Part shown: positions 35,090 to 44,009 of the stretch, piece by piece
Layout of the letters: every line of letters begins with the position of its first letter
Position numbering within the stretch: position 1 is the stretch's first letter
Assembly: GCA_016718845.1 (NCBI GenBank)
Contig: JADKCK010000023.1
Coordinates: forward strand, 15,595 to 79,594
Source of the DNA: Sphingobacteriales bacterium
GTDB taxonomy: Bacteria > Bacteroidota > Bacteroidia > Chitinophagales > UBA2359
Direction of reading: 5' to 3'
Length of the DNA: 64,000 bases
Made by a program: the position numbers and the translations under genes
Notes under the pieces: model-generated
Told to the model about the DNA's origin: nothing
Database searches by the model: none
The model's input: the letters and a program-made list of their open reading frames with translations, nothing else

Positions 35090-36688
35090 TTAATCTTCAA
35101 TAGCTTCGTCTTCGGCGGTGGCTAATTCGCGCACGTTGTTCGATAGTTTTCGGAGAGGATTGGAGCGCAGCTCGTTGTATAGTTGCCGATTTTTTAGTAC
35201 ATCTATAGCCATAAAAATAGCAGTTCTGAACGATTCTTCGCTGGCGATGCCTTTTCCGGCAATATCGTAGGCGGTTCCGTGGTCGGGCGAGGTGCGCACA
35301 ATGGGCAAGCCTGCTGTAAAGTTTACGCCATGTCCAAAGCTAAGTGCTTTAAAAGGCACTAATCCTTGGTCGTGGTACATGGCTAAAACGGCATCGAACT
35401 CGGCGTATAGGTGCGAGCCAAAGAATCCATCGGCGGGGAATGGACCAAAGACGAGCATATTTTCTTGTCGTCGGGCGTGTTCAATGGCGGGCGATATAGT
35501 GGCTTGTTCTTCTATGCCAATCAGTCCATCGTCGCCGGCGTGTGGGTTTAGGGCAAGCACAGCGATACGCGGTCGTAAAATGCCAAAATCTTTGCGTAGC
35601 GAGTGGTCCATGATGCGCAATTTTTGCACAATGGCAGCGGGGGTAATGTTGCGGGCAACGTCTTTTATGGGTATATGGTTGGTTACTAAACCTACTTTAA
35701 GTTTGTCGCTTACTAGTAGCATCACGCTTTCGGTGGCTTTGCTTTGTTCGGTTAGGTACTCGGTGTGTCCTTTAAAAGGTGCATCATCGTTGTTAACCAA
35801 ATTTTTATTAACCGGAGCCGTAACAAGGGCATCAATTTTGCCTTTTAGCAAATCTTGGGTAGCTATTTCTAATGCTTTAAAGGCATAATGTCCCATTTTT
35901 TTATTGCTTTGTCCAAGGTCAATAGTTACGTCTTCGTCCCAACAATTAAGTACGTTTAATGTGCCAGGTCGGGCGCGATTAGTTTGCTCAATGATATTAT
36001 AGCCAATTTGGTTTATGTTTAGTGCTTTTCGGTGGTGGGCTAATGCCTTTGCCGAGCCGTATACTATAGGTACGCATAATTTTGCTACGCGCGGGTCGGT
36101 AAAAGTTTTTAGTATTACCTCTATACCAACGCCGTTTAGGTCGCCGATGGTAATGCCAATGCGTACCAAGTTGCCAATGTCAATTACTTCGTTGTTTTCG
36201 TTGTTGTCGGTGGTATCTTCGGCTATTTCTTCGGGTTTGGGCTCGTTGTCGGTATTGGCTACAGCCCATTTTTCGTTGGGGTCATAGTCGGGGCGCGAGT
36301 CGCCGGGTATCGACATTTGCGATTTAGGGCGGTCGTTTTGTTTATTGGGTTTGGGCGGATTGTTTTGCTTTTGCTTAGGATTAGCTTTTTTGTCTTGATT
36401 ATTTTCCTTTTGCTGATTAGCGGTTTTGTCGTCTTTATCCACCAATTTATTTTCTACCAATTTGCTGGGCAACACAATTACCTTTTTGGGCGTTGGGTTT
36501 TCTTTTTCGGCTATCGGTGTTATTTCGTTAATAGATTCGCTAAACTCTTCGTTTGTTTCGGTGCTTGGGTCTTGGTTATCGGTGTTTTTATCGTTTTGAT
36601 TGGAGTGCGGTCTATTTTTATTGCGGTTTTTATTAAAGTGTTTATGCTTTCCGCCCGATTTGTCGTTATGTGGCTTGTTTTCTTCCAT
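35090..36688 (-). CDS. pdxA: 4-hydroxythreonine-4-phosphate dehydrogenase with a long disordered N-terminus
   Basis: NAD-dependent oxidation of 4-phosphohydroxy-L-threonine in the DXP-dependent pyridoxal-phosphate pathway; cytoplasmic. The catalytic domain starts at about residue 175 of 532: GITIGDLNGVGIEV, VNKNLVNNDDAPFKGHTEYL, NPHAGDDGLIGIEE, DGFFGSHLY, and AMYHDQGLVPFK with the zinc-binding His. PdxA is normally about 330 residues. Here residues 1-170 are an added Lys/Asn/Gln/Pro/Glu-rich, low-complexity segment. The ATG at 36688 is chosen over an upstream frame to 36763 because the TATCTTTG box at 36741-36748 is in between. Confidence 0.93.
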   Translation of the reverse strand: MEENKPHNDKSGGKHKHFNKNRNKNRPHSNQNDKNTDNQDPSTETNEEFSESINEITPIAEKENPTPKKVIVLPSKLVENKLVDKDDKTANQQKENNQDKKANPKQKQNNPPKPNKQNDRPKSQMSIPGDSRPDYDPNEKWAVANTDNEPKPEEIAEDTTDNNENNEVIDIGNLVRIGITIGDLNGVGIEVILKTFTDPRVAKLCVPIVYGSAKALAHHRKALNINQIGYNIIEQTNRARPGTLNVLNCWDEDVTIDLGQSNKKMGHYAFKALEIATQDLLKGKIDALVTAPVNKNLVNNDDAPFKGHTEYLTEQSKATESVMLLVSDKLKVGLVTNHIPIKDVARNITPAAIVQKLRIMDHSLRKDFGILRPRIAVLALNPHAGDDGLIGIEEQATISPAIEHARRQENMLVFGPFPADGFFGSHLYAEFDAVLAMYHDQGLVPFKALSFGHGVNFTAGLPIVRTSPDHGTAYDIAGKGIASEESFRTAIFMAIDVLKNRQLYNELRSNPLRKLSNNVRELATAEDEAIED

Positions 36689-36740
36689 GATATGTTTTTT
36701 TATGATTAGATGTGTGTTTTTTGTGTTATGATAAGCGGCA

Positions 36741-36748
36741 CAAAGATA
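36741..36748 (-). promoter_or_regulatory. pdxA -7 box (TATCTTTG)
   Basis: CAAAGATA on the plus strand, 52 nt upstream of the chosen pdxA start. It excludes the longer frame as the real gene start. Confidence 0.5.
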
Positions 36749-36772
36749 AGTAAATAATGGCAAAAAAAGTAC

Positions 36773-38456
36773 TTAATCTTCTATCAACACCAAAAAACGG
36801 GTATCGAGTGGGTTTAGGTGTTGTAGTAGGGTAGCAATGAAGGTTTTTCCGTGGCGTAAATAGTAAGGAATAAAATTGTCGTAGCGCTCTTGCAACGATT
36901 GGTTTGGAAACAATTTGTCTTTTATGGTTTGTATTTGCGAGGTGGCAGTTTCGTATTTTCGTTTTTCGGCGCGCAGTAATTTTTGCTCTAATGTTTCGAT
37001 GCTTTTGGTTAATTTAGTCATTTCGCCCATTACGGTGGCTTGCAAAGTAGGGTCAATTTGCAGGGCTTTGGCTAATATTTGCTCAAATGCTGTTTGTAAT
37101 AGTTGGCTTTGTTCCGACAAATCGAGGGTGTTTTGCGAATGTTTGTTGACGTATTCGGTGGCTAAGTTTTGGGCATCGCTAAACAAATCTTCGATATAAG
37201 CCCAATTTTTCGCATTTTTGCCATGTTGCTTTATCTATCCACAACACCGAGTTGCGCAGCATCAATACGGGGTAGTTAGCTCCATACGCCTCGATGGTTG
37301 TTTTTTGTTGTAGCCAATAGGCTAACTCGCCGCCGCCGCCAATATAGGCTATATTGGGCAATATGGTTTGTTGGTAAGTGGGGCGTAAAATAACGTTTGG
37401 GCTAAGATGCCCCACCCCTGCCTCCCCAAAGGGGAGGTGATTGGGTTTGTCGTGATTGGGTTTGGTTGTATCGTTTAAGTGAGTATCATTGCTTTTGTTG
37501 TTAATATTGGGTATTTTTAAATCTAAATATTTAATATCACCTTCGGGCAGTTGAATATAATATTGTTGGGTGGCATCATCGTACATAATTCGGCTGCGGT
37601 TGCCTTGCGTGTGGTAAAATAGGTTAATGGGGCGAGCAAAAGCCTGTGGGGTATAGCCTTGTTGTGCAAGTATTTGGTTGGTTTGTGTTACCAATTGATA
37701 GCTTTTTTGTTCCGAAAGTTCGGTTTGCAGGGCAGGCGAAAATACTTGTTTAAGGGCGGCATTGTCTTGATTTAGTACCACCAAACCGTATTCGCCAAAC
37801 AAAAAATTGACTAAATATTGGGTAGCATCTGCTAATGTTTGGTGTTGTAGATAGGCTGTTTGTAGCACTTCCCAAAGTTCGGTGGCGTGTGGGCTGTTGC
37901 CTAAAAGTGGTTTTAGCTGGTCGAAAATAGGCTGTAGGGTATGTGTTGACAAGCGTCCAACGGCTCCGCGTGTGGGTTGTTGCCATTGTAGGGTTTGCCC
38001 AAAAATATGTGCATGGTTTATCTCCTCAAAATCGTGGTCTTCGCTGCCCATCCAATAAATCGGTACAAAATGGTATTGCGGATAAGCGGTTTGTAGCGTT
38101 TTACTCAACTGTATGGCATCTACAATTTTGTAAATAAAGTATAAATGACCCGTAAAAAGGTTGGGCTGATGTGCTGTTGTAACGGTTAGGCAGTTGGGTT
38201 GCAACAATGCAGCAATGTTTTTTTGCACCAGCTGATTGGCGGATAAATGTGCATATTGTTGTTGCAATACATCAACCAAAACTTGGCGCTTTTGTGGTGT
38301 AAAATTGGCGGCAATATGTTGTGCGGCATTGCCCAAAGCAGCTAAACTATGGGGGTAGCGGTACAAAGGGTTTAGGTCGGGATTTTGTGCCACATAATTA
38401 ACTACCAATGGCGAAAAATAGCCCGTTTGGGCATAAGAAAGGTAATGGGTTTGCAT
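36773..38456 (-). pseudogene. bshC: bacillithiol biosynthesis cysteine-adding enzyme, frameshifted
   Basis: BshC adds cysteine to GlcN-malate, the last step of bacillithiol synthesis. The larger frame (37179-38456) has TTAHQPNLFTGHLYFIYKI, YWMGSEDHDFEEI and LRPTYQQTILPNIAYIGGGG. It ends at LGLYRRFV. The C-terminal coiled-coil part (36773-37186) continues as EDLFSDAQNLATEYV. The frame change lies in GGCTTATATCGAAG near 37193-37200 and is fixed by removing one T or adding two bases. Separately, an in-frame insertion (NHLPFGEAGVGHL, near 37410-37440) carries a dispersed GGGGAGG-type hairpin repeat. bshA and bshB are not in the window. Confidence 0.88.
37408..37444. repeat. CCCCACCCCTGCC hairpin element inside bshC
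   Basis: Contains CCCCACCCCTGCC and CCTCCCCaaaGGGGAGG. It is related to the intergenic element near 3369-3393. Here it lies in frame within bshC, encoding LPFGEAGVGHL in a region where BshC proteins usually have a short connecting loop before SPNVxLRP. Confidence 0.7.
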
Positions 38457-38497
38457 ATTTTAAAGTTGAAGCGAATAGTGGAGGTTTATTTAATTTC

Positions 38498-38548
38498 AAA
38501 AAATACCCCAACTTTGGCAATAAGCTAAAGTTGGGGCAGTTTTTTTAG
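38498..38548. terminator. terminator of the Asp/Asn hydroxylase-like gene
   Basis: Stem CCCCAACTTT/AAAGTTGGGG with a 17-nt loop, and A/T runs on both sides. It lies 15 nt after the stop at 38563 and upstream of bshC. Confidence 0.8.
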
Positions 38549-38562
38549 TTAGCGGTGCTTAT

Positions 38563-39339
38563 TTACGCTTTTTTTTCGCCAATAAATAGTTTGCCAAAAA
38601 AGTTCCAAGCTGGTACGGCAATTGCCGAGCCTATTTTGGCTACTTTAAGCATTAACATTTGTAGGGCAAAGGGCATTTTGTACAAAAACGACAATTTTTG
38701 TGCTGTTGATTGTAAGAACAAAGAAGCTAAAACGGTATTGCGCACGTCGTTTTGTTGTGCTTTAAATTTTGGTAGCATTACATCCATTAGCAATATGTAG
38801 CGTTTTTTACCGCTGTTATTCCAAGCGGTATGTTCGTGGGCATCGCAGAAGATGAGGAATTTGCCCTCGTTCCAGGGTTGTTTTTCGGTACCAACTCTAA
38901 AGCCAGTTTCGGGCAAGCCGGCGGGTACGTATAGCCCTAGGTGACAACGCACAATGGCATTGGTGTCGCCGTTGTGTGGCTTAATGGTCGAGTTGCCCTC
39001 GAGCATGTTAAACGATGCCGACAACATGCCCGGTACGCTTTCGAGCAAAGCGGTAGTTTTGGGCGCTTGGTTGCAGGCTTTAAAAAATTTAACGCCCCAT
39101 GCAAAAAAGGCGATGGTTTTCCAACTATGGGCTACCGTTACCAAACCTTTGTCGAAGTAATCTTCCATTTGTTGCCCACTGTTTATAAGTGCATCTAATT
39201 CGTCGCGAATAACCATCCAATTGTCTTCGAGGTGTTTAACCCACGGAAAATCAGCGGTATTGTAAAAATAAGGCTCGCTACCGTTAAAGCCCGAGCGCTC
39301 TAAAAACGAATAAAAGATGCCATTATTTAAATCTGCCAT
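38563..39339 (-). CDS. aspartyl/asparaginyl beta-hydroxylase domain protein
   Basis: A 258-residue Fe(II)/2-oxoglutarate-dependent oxygenase of the Asp_Arg_Hydrox family (PF05118). TIKPHNGDTNAIVRCHLGLY and FCDAHEHTAWNNSGKKRYI supply the metal-binding histidines and the 2-oxoglutarate-binding arginine. No signal peptide is present, so it is predicted to be cytoplasmic. In bacteria related proteins hydroxylate lipid A or ornithine lipids (LpxO-like) or unknown substrates; this one cannot be assigned. Confidence 0.85.
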   Translation of the reverse strand: MADLNNGIFYSFLERSGFNGSEPYFYNTADFPWVKHLEDNWMVIRDELDALINSGQQMEDYFDKGLVTVAHSWKTIAFFAWGVKFFKACNQAPKTTALLESVPGMLSASFNMLEGNSTIKPHNGDTNAIVRCHLGLYVPAGLPETGFRVGTEKQPWNEGKFLIFCDAHEHTAWNNSGKKRYILLMDVMLPKFKAQQNDVRNTVLASLFLQSTAQKLSFLYKMPFALQMLMLKVAKIGSAIAVPAWNFFGKLFIGEKKA

Positions 39340-39395
39340 GTTGCAATATATTTGGTTATTTTTAAGAGAAATGAAATTTGAATTTAGCTAAACAA

Positions 39396-40025
39396 TTACC
39401 CTTCTTTTTGCATATTTTCGAGTACTTTGTTGATAATATCAAGGTTTTTGTCGCTTGGCTCGCCTATTATTTCGATGGGGTCATAATGCCCTGATACGAT
39501 GCACGAGCCACGGTCTAATCTGTCGAAGCGTTTCAAGAAATCTTCTTTAATTAATATGTACCATTGGTTTTCTACATTTTCTTGTCCGGGTATTAACACA
39601 TAACCAATAGCTTTATTGTATTTAATAGCTGCTGGGTTGCTGCGTAAAATTTGGATAAACGATTTGTTGCTAAAATCCAACACTTTAAACGTAAACTCTA
39701 ATAGTGCCAAAGATGCCAACGAAGGCACATAGCTGTTCCAGAGTTCTTGCTCCCAGATAAAGATACCACCTTCGCCGTATTTATCTTGCATATTTACGCT
39801 TTTGGTGTTGATAAGTCCAATTTTTCGTCCTTCGTAAATAATTACAAAATAGTAGTTGTATTTGTTGTTGATGCTATCAAACCATTGTTTTTGCATTTCG
39901 GAGGTTATATGCCCACGATAAGCCATTCGTTGTCGTATTTCGGGCTGATTGCGCCAATAGCGTACTAGTTCTATGTCTTCTTCGGATAGGCGTTGTATGG
40001 TAATGCCATATTTTTTAATAATCAT
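39396..40025 (-). CDS. GNAT-family N-acetyltransferase
   Basis: 209 residues. The GNAT fold is indicated by YGITIQRLSEEDIELVRYWR at the N-terminus, YYFVIIYEGRKIGLINTKSV (beta4-beta5), and the acetyl-CoA-binding region around ASLALLEFTFKVL and SNPAAIKYNKAIGYV. The pattern resembles acetyltransferases of the nucleotide-sugar type (PseH/FlmH-like) and RimJ-like enzymes. The C-terminal 50 residues are an extension of unknown role. Substrate unknown. Confidence 0.8.
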   Translation of the reverse strand: MIIKKYGITIQRLSEEDIELVRYWRNQPEIRQRMAYRGHITSEMQKQWFDSINNKYNYYFVIIYEGRKIGLINTKSVNMQDKYGEGGIFIWEQELWNSYVPSLASLALLEFTFKVLDFSNKSFIQILRSNPAAIKYNKAIGYVLIPGQENVENQWYILIKEDFLKRFDRLDRGSCIVSGHYDPIEIIGEPSDKNLDIINKVLENMQKEG

Positions 40026-40081
40026 GGATTATAGTTTTGTTTTGATGAGAAGAATGAAATAGGGGTGTTTATGAGTAGGTA

Positions 40082-40116
40082 CTTCCCTTTCTTTATTTTT
40101 AAAAAGAAAGGGAAGA
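40082..40116. repeat. inverted repeat between the GNAT and Glu-rich protein genes
   Basis: CTTCCCTTTCTTT pairs with AAAGAAAGGGAAG across a short A/T loop. It may work as a terminator for the upstream minus-strand gene (stop 40198), but the tail is not T-rich on that strand. Confidence 0.45.
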
Positions 40117-40197
40117 TAGCAACTTGATGTTATTGAGCATATTGATTATTGCGTTTTTATCAATCACCCATTATTGATTTATCCTAAAAAACGATGT

Positions 40198-41115
40198 TTA
40201 ATCATTTCTAAAAATTCTTTTAACTGTTGGGTCGTTATCTTTCCAGTTAAAGTCGTAGCGCAGGTTAAGGTTTATATAGGTAAGTGCCTCTATGTAGCCA
40301 CGGGCATCTGATAATTCTTTCATCGAATCGTGGTAGGCTTTTTCGTTGTTGCTAAATAATTCGCGGATAAAGGCAATGCGTTGATTAAACGTAACCGGAA
40401 ACTTGATACTATCGCCGTTAATACCACCTGTATCTTTTTGTGGTGTTTCTGTTTCTTTTTGTTTGCCCAATAAGTTGTTTAGCTCGCCAATGGCAATGGT
40501 TTCGCCTTCATCTTCGTCAAAGTCGGCAACAAGTTTAATGCTTTCTTTATCTATGTTTGCTGATGGGATAGAATCGCGGCGCAAAAAATCGTCTAATACT
40601 TGAGTTTTGGCACTGTCGTCGTCGTCGTTGTTTCCCCATTCGTGTAAGGGTGTCGATTTTCCGTTTTCGTTGGCTTCTACATCGGCAGTAGGTTCTGTCC
40701 AAGTGGGGGTATCAACTTCTACTATTGCTTCGGGTGCGGTTATTTTTTCAACTACTTGAGCAATAGGTTCTTCGATAGGTTCATCTTCAACAATTACTGC
40801 TGGTTCTTGGGTAATTGCTGCTGGTTCTTGGGTAATTGCTACGGGTTCTGGTTCTGGTTCTTTTTGTACAATTATGGGGTTTATGATGCTGGGTTTGTAC
40901 TCAAATTTTGGTTTTTCTAATACCACATCGTGTTGTTCCATTTCCAAATCGGGCATTTCCATTACCAAAATGTTGTCGTACAAATCAAGTACATACTTTT
41001 TGAGCAAAGCTAGTTCCAACCGTTTTATTGGTTCGTTGCTTTTTCGCATGTTTCGGTACAAATAGTTGACTTTTTCGAGTGCAACTGCAATTTCGTTTAA
41101 GCGTCGTTTGTTCAT
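40198..41115 (-). CDS. hypothetical Glu/Pro-rich protein with conserved C-terminal region
   Basis: 305 residues, not recognised. The N-terminal 75 residues are helical and basic (RRLNEIAVALEKVNYLYR). Then follows an acidic Pro/Glu/Val stretch with EPAAITQEPA repeats and EDEPIEEP. The C-terminal ~70 residues look like a compact helical domain (AFIRELFSNNEKAYHDSMKE, RGYIEALTYINLNLRYDFNW). There are no membrane segments or catalytic motifs. The ATG at 41115 is preferred over a longer frame because TACTTTTG (a TAnnTTTG-like box) lies at 41183-41190. Confidence 0.68.
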   Translation of the reverse strand: MNKRRLNEIAVALEKVNYLYRNMRKSNEPIKRLELALLKKYVLDLYDNILVMEMPDLEMEQHDVVLEKPKFEYKPSIINPIIVQKEPEPEPVAITQEPAAITQEPAVIVEDEPIEEPIAQVVEKITAPEAIVEVDTPTWTEPTADVEANENGKSTPLHEWGNNDDDDSAKTQVLDDFLRRDSIPSANIDKESIKLVADFDEDEGETIAIGELNNLLGKQKETETPQKDTGGINGDSIKFPVTFNQRIAFIRELFSNNEKAYHDSMKELSDARGYIEALTYINLNLRYDFNWKDNDPTVKRIFRND

Positions 41116-41281
41116 CGGAACACGTATTTTATAAGGTGAATAATTTTTGTAAAGAAATGGGTATTGATGTGTGTTTGACGTACAAAAGTACGACAAAAAT
41201 TTAGTTTAGGCAAAAAAAAGCGTAATTTGTTTTAACTATGACAATTTTGTAACACCAATGGCTTTATTTGGGGCGTATATA

Positions 41282-41411
41282 GGATACAGACCTTAAAAAG
41301 TGATTAATTTGGAGGGCTGCGCTTAATTGCACTGGGGGTGCCACCAACTTATCGAGTGAGGGAGTGCTAAGCATCACCCCCAAAAAAGACATATTCCGCG
41401 TTAAGCGGGGC
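41282..41411 (+). repeat. two-hairpin dispersed repeat (TTTGATAC family), copy 5, partly truncated
   Basis: Begins GGATACAGACC (a decayed left terminus) and contains ACTGGGGGTG ... CACCCCCAAA and CCGCgttaaGCGG; the right arm is missing. The loop sequence belongs to the short subfamily. It lies 73 nt downstream of the stop of the minus-strand LpxL-like gene at 41485. Confidence 0.75.
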
Positions 41412-41484
41412 GGGCGCATACCGTTTGTATTGTTTGTATAGTATTGGTTGCGTGCTTGCTTTATGTGGGTAGTTAATTTACGGC

Positions 41485-42363
41485 TCAATTTTCGGTTGGG
41501 CGTTTCTTTTTCCATCGTTTGTGTGTCCAGAGCCAATCTTGAGGTTTGGCGATAATTATTTTTTCAAATTCGTGCATTATTTGTTCGGTAATTTCGTTTG
41601 GTTTTGTGTTTGCCGATTGTTCGAACAATGGTTTAAATGTTACCTCGTAGTAGCCTCGTTTTTGTCGTTGAATATCTATCAACACTACGGGGTAGTTGTT
41701 GGCTCGGGCGTGTTTTTCGGGTCCAATTAGGCAGGCGGTATCTTGGTTTAAAAAATGCATCCAGTGCGATTTAGCCATGCTCGACGGGTTTTGGTCGGCA
41801 ACCATAACAATGGCGGTTAGGCGGTTTTTATTTTTTTCGATGGTTAAAGATGTTTCGCTTGTTTTTGCCAATTCCATGCCAAATCGGCTGCGGTTGTGTG
41901 CGGTGTAAGCTTCGATATATTTGTTAGATAGGGGTTTATAGACGCCTACGGGTGTAAATTTTACCCAAAGTGGAGCGGTCAAAACGCCCCATTCCCAGTT
42001 GGCAAAATGGGCAGCTGTAAGTATTATTGTTTGTTTTTGTTGGTAGTAATGGTCTATCAACTCGGTGTTTTTAAACACATAACGTTGGCGCAATTCATCG
42101 GCATTTAAATTAAATCCTTTAAAGCTTTCGAGTATAATATCGGCAAGGTTTTGGTACGAGCGTTGGGCAATTTGCTGTAGTTCGGCGGCATTTTTATCCG
42201 GAAAAGCCCGCAGTAATTGTTCTTCTACCACTTTGCGTCTATATTTTACTACCCTATACAATAGCCAAGCTAGTGCATCAGATAAACGATAAATTATTGA
42301 AAAAGGTAATAGCCAAAATAAAAAAACGATGGTACGAAAGAAAAAATAACCTAGTATTTGCAT
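41485..42363 (-). CDS. LpxL/HtrB-type lipid A acyltransferase
   Basis: A 292-residue lysophospholipid/lipid A acyltransferase family protein. The N-terminal membrane anchor is FFRTIVFLFWLLPFSIIYRL. The catalytic HX4(D/E) motif is HFANWE in AAHFANWEWGVL (about residues 117-128), in the variant typical of Bacteroidota homologues. VADQNPSS and the late HKRWK are family-like. It is predicted to transfer an acyl chain to lipid A precursors at the inner membrane. A TAGCTTTG box lies at 42453-42460. Confidence 0.88.
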   Translation of the reverse strand: MQILGYFFFRTIVFLFWLLPFSIIYRLSDALAWLLYRVVKYRRKVVEEQLLRAFPDKNAAELQQIAQRSYQNLADIILESFKGFNLNADELRQRYVFKNTELIDHYYQQKQTIILTAAHFANWEWGVLTAPLWVKFTPVGVYKPLSNKYIEAYTAHNRSRFGMELAKTSETSLTIEKNKNRLTAIVMVADQNPSSMAKSHWMHFLNQDTACLIGPEKHARANNYPVVLIDIQRQKRGYYEVTFKPLFEQSANTKPNEITEQIMHEFEKIIIAKPQDWLWTHKRWKKKRPTEN

Positions 42364-42452
42364 GTTGTAGGTTTAAACAATGTTGCAGTGTTGGTGTGCA
42401 TGTAGGTTGGTGTATTTATCTTTGTTCTTCTCCAAAGATTGTTCTGAAGGGA

Positions 42453-42460
42453 CAAAGCTA
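42453..42460 (-). promoter_or_regulatory. -7 box (TAGCTTTG) of the LpxL-like gene
   Basis: CAAAGCTA on the plus strand, 89 nt upstream of the ATG at 42363. Confidence 0.4.
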
Positions 42461-42525
42461 CAAAAGTTGTTTTAACTTTTGTAGCTTTTTGTCGAAATTT
42501 TGGCAATTATTTTTATTTAGTTAAG

Positions 42526-43860
42526 TTATTTTTTAAATGGCATAGCATTTATGTTACCTCCGATAATTTTGCCTTGTGTGATACCTATAATAATGGCATC
42601 GCGAAAATGGGTGCCACCATATAAACCTGCAAAAGCAGATTCGTGTGTGGCATCGTCAAACGAGATAAAATTGCGTGCCGAGCCATCAATATCGGTGCGA
42701 TTTTGGTGTGTAAAGTCGCTGAAAGTATAGTTTTCGCCAAACAAATTGCTTAAAATATTGCCCATTACGCCTGCTTGTATGGCTTGTTCCGAGGTATATT
42801 CGGGCGATGCAGGTGTGTTTATTAAAGGTGTCCAGGCGGGGTTTATTACCTCTTTAATGTAGCTTACGGGGCGCAATAGGCTGTGTTGATATTTGCATTT
42901 CCAGCACGATATATAGGCATCGTTTAAGCCAATACCTAGTTTGCAATAGGCTTCGGCGGCGGTGGCAAGGTTGGCATTTTCGCCCTCTAAAATGCCCATT
43001 AATATCGAAATCGAGTGTCCGGGTGCGGTAATACTCCCCATTTCATCTGCCCAATAATAGGCAATTGTTTTTTGTTCGTTGGTTAATGTTTGAGTGGTAT
43101 TGTATACTTCGTTGGCTTGTATATAAAAAGCCGAGTTGCTTGCCGTTGAGTAGGTTTTGGGTGCCGAAGGTTGCGAACCTGTTATATTTTCGGCTATAAA
43201 TGGGCGATTGTTGCCCCAATAAGGATGCAAGGGTGTGGCGGTAGGCGTAGTTAATCGCCATCTGCCGGGTCCGCTAATAGGTACAAAATTAGGGTCGCTT
43301 AGGTGTAAATAGGCTTGGTCGGCTCCATCGGTTTTCGACCATTCAAAAACATCTTCGGCTATTTTTTTGCCAAAATTTTTGGAACGGGTAAGCGTGGCTA
43401 AATCTGCTTGACCTGTAAAAGAAGCATTTATTTCGGATTCTAAGGCATCTATGCTTGCTAAGTTTTGTGCCGACATATTAGCGTACATATTTTTGACCAT
43501 ATATGCCATAGCTGCATTGGCGGCAGCGGGCAGGTAATAATCAAAATTTGGGTCGGTGTAGTTGCTGTGTTCAAAACCGTTTAACTTGCCCGACAACGAT
43601 TGATACTCGGGCATACCAACAACCACCGACTCGTATAAGGCAACGCCTGTGTAAGCCATAGCGCGTGCTACCACATTAGCACTAAAACCACTAGTTTGCG
43701 GGGTAATTTCGAGCATTTTGGCGTACCATTTATTGGCTACCTCGGCATTGTAATTATTGGTGTTGCCATTGCTTAGTTCGTCTTTGGTAGCACACGATGT
43801 TTGAAACACAAATAGGCTAACGAACAGTAAAGTTAAGGTTTTGGAAAATTGCGTTTTCAT
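42526..43860 (-). CDS. vanadium-haloperoxidase-like PAP2-superfamily lipoprotein with degenerate active site
   Basis: A 444-residue lipoprotein (signal TLTLLFVSLFVFQTSC). The fold is indicated by CWKCKYQHSLLRPVSYI, which contains the first phosphate/vanadate-binding motif (KX6RP). Two further motifs are altered: where SGH is expected there is SPEYTSEQAIQAG, and where SRxxGGxH is expected there is AGLYGGTH. Thus a catalytic His and an Arg appear missing, while the last His is retained. The protein may be inactive as a haloperoxidase or phosphatase, or bind another ligand. The start at 43860 gives a proper signal; an upstream frame to 43935 is not needed. Confidence 0.82.
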   Translation of the reverse strand: MKTQFSKTLTLLFVSLFVFQTSCATKDELSNGNTNNYNAEVANKWYAKMLEITPQTSGFSANVVARAMAYTGVALYESVVVGMPEYQSLSGKLNGFEHSNYTDPNFDYYLPAAANAAMAYMVKNMYANMSAQNLASIDALESEINASFTGQADLATLTRSKNFGKKIAEDVFEWSKTDGADQAYLHLSDPNFVPISGPGRWRLTTPTATPLHPYWGNNRPFIAENITGSQPSAPKTYSTASNSAFYIQANEVYNTTQTLTNEQKTIAYYWADEMGSITAPGHSISILMGILEGENANLATAAEAYCKLGIGLNDAYISCWKCKYQHSLLRPVSYIKEVINPAWTPLINTPASPEYTSEQAIQAGVMGNILSNLFGENYTFSDFTHQNRTDIDGSARNFISFDDATHESAFAGLYGGTHFRDAIIIGITQGKIIGGNINAMPFKK

Positions 43861-44009
43861 ATCTAAAAAGTTATTTTTAAGTTTGAATAGTTTGATTGTT
43901 ATTGCTATGCAAGTATTAACCAAATTTTGTGCCAAGTTTTGAAAGTACCTATGTTTTCAATTGATTAGAAATAACTTTGCTTTACAGAGTTAATTCATCA
44001 AACCTCAAC

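Noticed and set aside
36773..38456. Programmed frameshift in bshC
   Set aside because: The site GGCTTATATCGAAG has no slippery heptamer and no downstream structure I could see, and other genes in the window have similar single indels.
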